Shown: positions 36,229-39,359 of the stretch, piece after piece
How the letters are laid out: every line of letters begins with the position of its first letter
Position numbering within the stretch: the stretch's first letter is position 1
Assembly: GCA_021737265.1 (NCBI GenBank)
Contig: JAIPEF010000012.1
Location: 1-39,359 of the forward strand
Length of the DNA: 39,359 bases
DNA from: Desulfocapsa sp.
GTDB lineage: Bacteria; Desulfobacterota; Desulfobulbia; Desulfobulbales; Desulfocapsaceae
Direction of reading: 5' to 3'
The notes under the pieces: model-generated
The model's input: only the letters and a program-made list of their open reading frames with translations
What the model was told of the DNA's origin: nothing
Database searches by the model: none
Translations under genes and position numbers: made by a program

Positions 36229-37836
36229 GTGATACCTTGGAAAAAAGAAAGAGACCAGGTTCCATCATTTTCCTCATACAACACGGTACCCCATAAAATG
36301 CTGCTGATCTTCCCACCCCTTGCCAAGGCATGCGAACCACCTGCCGGTATCCCTCAACTGGCAGGCTTTCTCCGCAAAAATGGAAAGAGGTGTATGGCCT
36401 GGGATGCAAACCTCGAAGGGCAGCTGGACCTCCTTGACCGTGAACAACATCCTGCAGACACCTGGAGCAAGCGGGCGTGGAAGAACGTTCAACACAACCT
36501 TTCTAATTTGCGACACCCCACACTCTACGAAAACAATGCCCGCTACCAGAGGGCGGTACGGGATACCAACCGGGCCTTGTCGCAGAGCTGTTCCGGATCT
36601 GAAGTCAACATCACCCTGGCTGATTATCAGGATACAAGCCTTTCTCCTCACCAGAGTAAGGATCTCCTTCGGGCGGCAGATGAATATCGTAAGAATATCT
36701 TCTTTCCATTTTTCCAGAGACACCTTCCAGAACTTCTCTCTCAGATAGATGACCAATGGATTGGCATCTCCCTGAACTATCTCAGCCAAGCCCTACCAGC
36801 TTTTGCCCTTGCAGGCTATCTGAAAAAAGAACATCCGGATTTCCGCTTGATTGCTGGAGGAGGCCTCATCACCTCCTGGCTCAGCAGCCCTTCATGGAAA
36901 AATCCTTTTAGCGAACTGTTTGATCACCTAATCGCGGGACCGGGTGAGCTGCCGTTACTGAAAATCCTTCGGCAGAATCCTTCACCAAAACATCGGGCAC
37001 CGGATTTTAAGGATCTACCGCTCAGCAACTATCTGGCCCCGGGTCTTATCCTTCCCTACAGCGCCTCCACCGGCTGTTACTGGAACCGATGTTCCTTCTG
37101 TCCGGAGAAGGCAGAAGGAAACCAATACATAAAACTTTCTTCAGATCAGGTTATGGATGATCTCCGCCTCCTTTGCGACACACTCACCCCTCGACTTGTT
37201 CATTTTCTTGACAATGCTGTGGCACCATCCCTGATGAAAAGGATGATCCAGCAGCCCATAGGGACAGAATGGTATGGTTTTGCACGAGTCAGTTCCGAAC
37301 TCAGCAACCCTGTGTTCTGCAAAGAACTGCGAAAATCCGGCTGTATCATGCTGAAACTTGGCATTGAGTCAGGTTCCCAGGCGGTGCTTGATGCCATGGA
37401 CAAGGGGATCAAGCTGCAAGTAGTTGAACAAACGCTGGCGGCTCTGAAAGATGCAGGAATCGCAAGCTATGTGTATCTCCTCTTTGGCACCCCTGCGGAA
37501 ACCATCCATGAGGCTCGACAAACCTTGGATTTCACGGTTCGCAATGCCCACGGTATCGACTTTCTAAACCTCGCCGTTTTCAACCTTCCACACAACAGTG
37601 AAGAGACAAGCAGCTTGCAGATTCGTGATTATTCAAATGGTGATTTATGCCTCTACTCAGACTTTTACCACCCAAAAGGCTGGGACCGTAAGGCAGTGCG
37701 AAGGTTTTTGGCCAGTGAATTTAAAACACACCCCATAATTCGCCCTATCCTGCAGCGGGATCCTCCTTTTTTCACATCTAACCACGCCCCATTTATGTCG
37801 TATTCAAAAAACCAACAGAAGGGAAACAGATCATGA
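36229..37836 (+). CDS. Radical SAM protein, B12-binding-type architecture (start could be 36298)
   Basis: 535 aa; LLIFPPLAKACEPPAGIPQLAGFLRKNG, STGCYWNRCSFCPE, KLGIESGSQAVLDAMDKG, YVYLLFGTPAET. Confidence 0.85.
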   Translation: MIPWKKERDQVPSFSSYNTVPHKMLLIFPPLAKACEPPAGIPQLAGFLRKNGKRCMAWDANLEGQLDLLDREQHPADTWSKRAWKNVQHNLSNLRHPTLYENNARYQRAVRDTNRALSQSCSGSEVNITLADYQDTSLSPHQSKDLLRAADEYRKNIFFPFFQRHLPELLSQIDDQWIGISLNYLSQALPAFALAGYLKKEHPDFRLIAGGGLITSWLSSPSWKNPFSELFDHLIAGPGELPLLKILRQNPSPKHRAPDFKDLPLSNYLAPGLILPYSASTGCYWNRCSFCPEKAEGNQYIKLSSDQVMDDLRLLCDTLTPRLVHFLDNAVAPSLMKRMIQQPIGTEWYGFARVSSELSNPVFCKELRKSGCIMLKLGIESGSQAVLDAMDKGIKLQVVEQTLAALKDAGIASYVYLLFGTPAETIHEARQTLDFTVRNAHGIDFLNLAVFNLPHNSEETSSLQIRDYSNGDLCLYSDFYHPKGWDRKAVRRFLASEFKTHPIIRPILQRDPPFFTSNHAPFMSYSKNQQKGNRS

Positions 37837-39107
37837 GCAAAAAAACTGTTGTGGTCATTGGTGGCGGCGCAGCAGGACTCATGGCTGCGGGTCAGGCAGC
37901 AGAGCATGGAGCAAAAGTGATCCTTCTTGAGAAAATGAAGCGTCCGGGACGCAAGATCTGTATCAGCGGAAAGGGGCGCTGCAACCTGACCAACAGTGCT
38001 CCGGTAAGTGATTTCATTGCCCATTTCGGAAAAAATGGCCGCTTCCTCCGCCAACCATTTTCCCGTTTTTTTGCCCCCGAGCTTGTGAGTTTTTTTGAAA
38101 AACACGGCCTGCCGGTGACCCTTGAGCGCGGTGGCAGATATTTCCCCAGCAGCGGCAAGGCTCCTGATATTTTGAAGGTTTTTCTTTCCTGGCTTGCAAA
38201 CTTAAACGTTGAAATTCATGATAATCGTGGTGTTGAGTCACTTGTCATCGAAAACAACAGGATCCAAGCTGTTGTCACTGGACGTGAAAGAATAGTCTGT
38301 GACGCCGCAATTCTGGCCACTGGCGGAGCCTCCTACCCTGCCACCGGTTCCACTGGTGATGGATACAGACTTGCAGAAGCGGTGGGTCACACCATTGTTC
38401 CCATTCGTCCCGCCCTGGTTCCCCTTGAAATTAAAGGAGGAATTCATCCGCAACTTGCCGGTCTTGAACTTCGAAATGTCGGGGTCCGGCTCTTAATCGA
38501 TGGAAAAAAGAGACGACAACTCTTTGGCGAATTGCACTTTCTTAAATATGGAGTGAGTGGCCCGACTATCCTGACGCTTAGCGGTGATGCGGTGGATGGA
38601 CTGCGGGAAGGCAGGAAAGTGGCCCTGGAAGTGGATCTCAAAGCAGCCCTCAGCCGGCAAAAACTGGATGCACGCCTGATCCGTGATTTTGAAAAACGAC
38701 ATAGGGAAATTTTTGCGGATGTTTTACGGGGTCTGATGCCGGCACAGCTTATCCCTTTCTGCTTAGAACAGACATCCATTCCAGCGGATCGACTGGCCGG
38801 AGAGATCTCAAAGAAAGAACGAAAAAAACTCCTCCACTGGTTAAAAGATCTGGTTCTGGAGGTAAGTGGGCATCGCTCTTTCAGCGAAGCCATTGTTACT
38901 GCCGGGGGGGTACATCTTCAAGAGGTCAATCCCAGAACAATGGAATCAACGATCGTCCTGGGCTTGTATCTGGCTGGAGAAATTCTGGATCTGAATGGGA
39001 ATACCGGCGGCTATAACCTTCAGGCTGCATTTTCCACCGGTTGGCTGGCAGGATGTTCTGCAGCACAAAAAGAATGCACCGAACCCCGAACGCTCAACAC
39101 GGACTAG
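37833..39107 (+). CDS. NAD(P)/FAD-dependent oxidoreductase, HI0933/BaiN (YhiN) family
   Basis: 424 aa; VVVIGGGAAGLMAAGQAAEHGAKVILLEKMKRPGRKICISGKGRCNLTNS, LATGGASYPATGSTGDGY, GEILDLNGNTGGYNLQAAFSTGWLAG. Confidence 0.94.
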   Translation: MSKKTVVVIGGGAAGLMAAGQAAEHGAKVILLEKMKRPGRKICISGKGRCNLTNSAPVSDFIAHFGKNGRFLRQPFSRFFAPELVSFFEKHGLPVTLERGGRYFPSSGKAPDILKVFLSWLANLNVEIHDNRGVESLVIENNRIQAVVTGRERIVCDAAILATGGASYPATGSTGDGYRLAEAVGHTIVPIRPALVPLEIKGGIHPQLAGLELRNVGVRLLIDGKKRRQLFGELHFLKYGVSGPTILTLSGDAVDGLREGRKVALEVDLKAALSRQKLDARLIRDFEKRHREIFADVLRGLMPAQLIPFCLEQTSIPADRLAGEISKKERKKLLHWLKDLVLEVSGHRSFSEAIVTAGGVHLQEVNPRTMESTIVLGLYLAGEILDLNGNTGGYNLQAAFSTGWLAGCSAAQKECTEPRTLNTD

Positions 39108-39258
39108 TACAGCGTAAACCTTAATTTACCGTTTAGGGTTCGTCCGTCATACCCGAGTGGAGTTATCGGGTATCCAGGAATTTAGCTACGCCCTGGATCC
39201 TCGATTACTCCCTCGAGGAGGACTTCGATGAGAAGATATAAGCCTTACAGTGTACTAG
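39104..39258. mobile_element. MITE-like element, family 2, copy 2 (155 bp, CTAG-bounded)
   Basis: Same length, orientation and ends as 8079-8233; nine base differences by eye. Confidence 0.82.
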
Positions 39259-39359
39259 GAGCCTGACCGAAAATGCCCTTTTTCCCCAACTCTTCGTTGC
39301 TTGTGAAAAATAATGCTCGGAATATTATGTATATGCCTGTGCTTATTTTTCACAGATGC
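39254..39359. repeat. Dispersed repeat family 1, right copy; inverted relative to 32-137
   Basis: Exact reverse complement of 32-137; runs into the window end. Confidence 0.95.

Noticed and set aside
36274-36789. 171-aa minus-strand ORF opposite the radical SAM gene
   Set aside because: Antisense shadow ORF without family features.
1-39359. Defence island, prophage, integrative element or secondary-metabolite cluster
   Set aside because: No integrase, transposase, phage structural, restriction, toxin-antitoxin or NRPS/PKS-type genes recognised; the MazG-like gene alone is not evidence for a defence system.

Overview
The window is gene-dense and looks like chromosomal housekeeping and energy-metabolism DNA from a sulfate- or sulfur-metabolising Desulfobacterota, probably Desulfobulbales-like. 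The placement rests on a complete dsrMKJOP locus and the general character of the proteins; no search was run. In order it carries: tRNA-Arg(ACG); an RNase E/G gene with an internally duplicated N-terminal extension; lptD, a DHH phosphoesterase, mltB, mltA and a methyltransferase; a CsgG-like gene; a pyrK-pyrD-DUF1232-aroD-aroE-aroA gene string; a prepilin peptidase; dsrMKJOP preceded by an RsbRD-domain gene; a tail-specific protease; a MazG-like gene; a DUF3482 GTPase/DUF2868 gene pair; an apparently internally deleted DMT transporter; a Cys-rich protein next to an RluA-type pseudouridine synthase; a GGDEF-EAL protein; a Tim44-domain protein; a radical SAM protein; and a BaiN/HI0933-family flavoprotein. 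I see no CRISPR array, prophage, transposase or defence island. The most unusual content is non-coding. There are three families of short dispersed, palindrome-containing repeats: (i) a 106-bp repeat present in inverted orientation at both window ends, which suggests the window is a whole contig that broke at repeats; (ii) a 155-bp CTAG-bounded MITE-like element with imperfect terminal inverted repeats, two copies; (iii) a ~80-155 bp element starting TGATGGCG, five copies. The families touch each other and sit at gene ends, and in two cases supply the stop codon of the adjacent gene. I do not find a convincing new multi-gene system. The best leads are the repeat families, the split RluA-type locus, the DUF3482/DUF2868 pair, and a perfect 16-bp palindrome upstream of the dsr locus.
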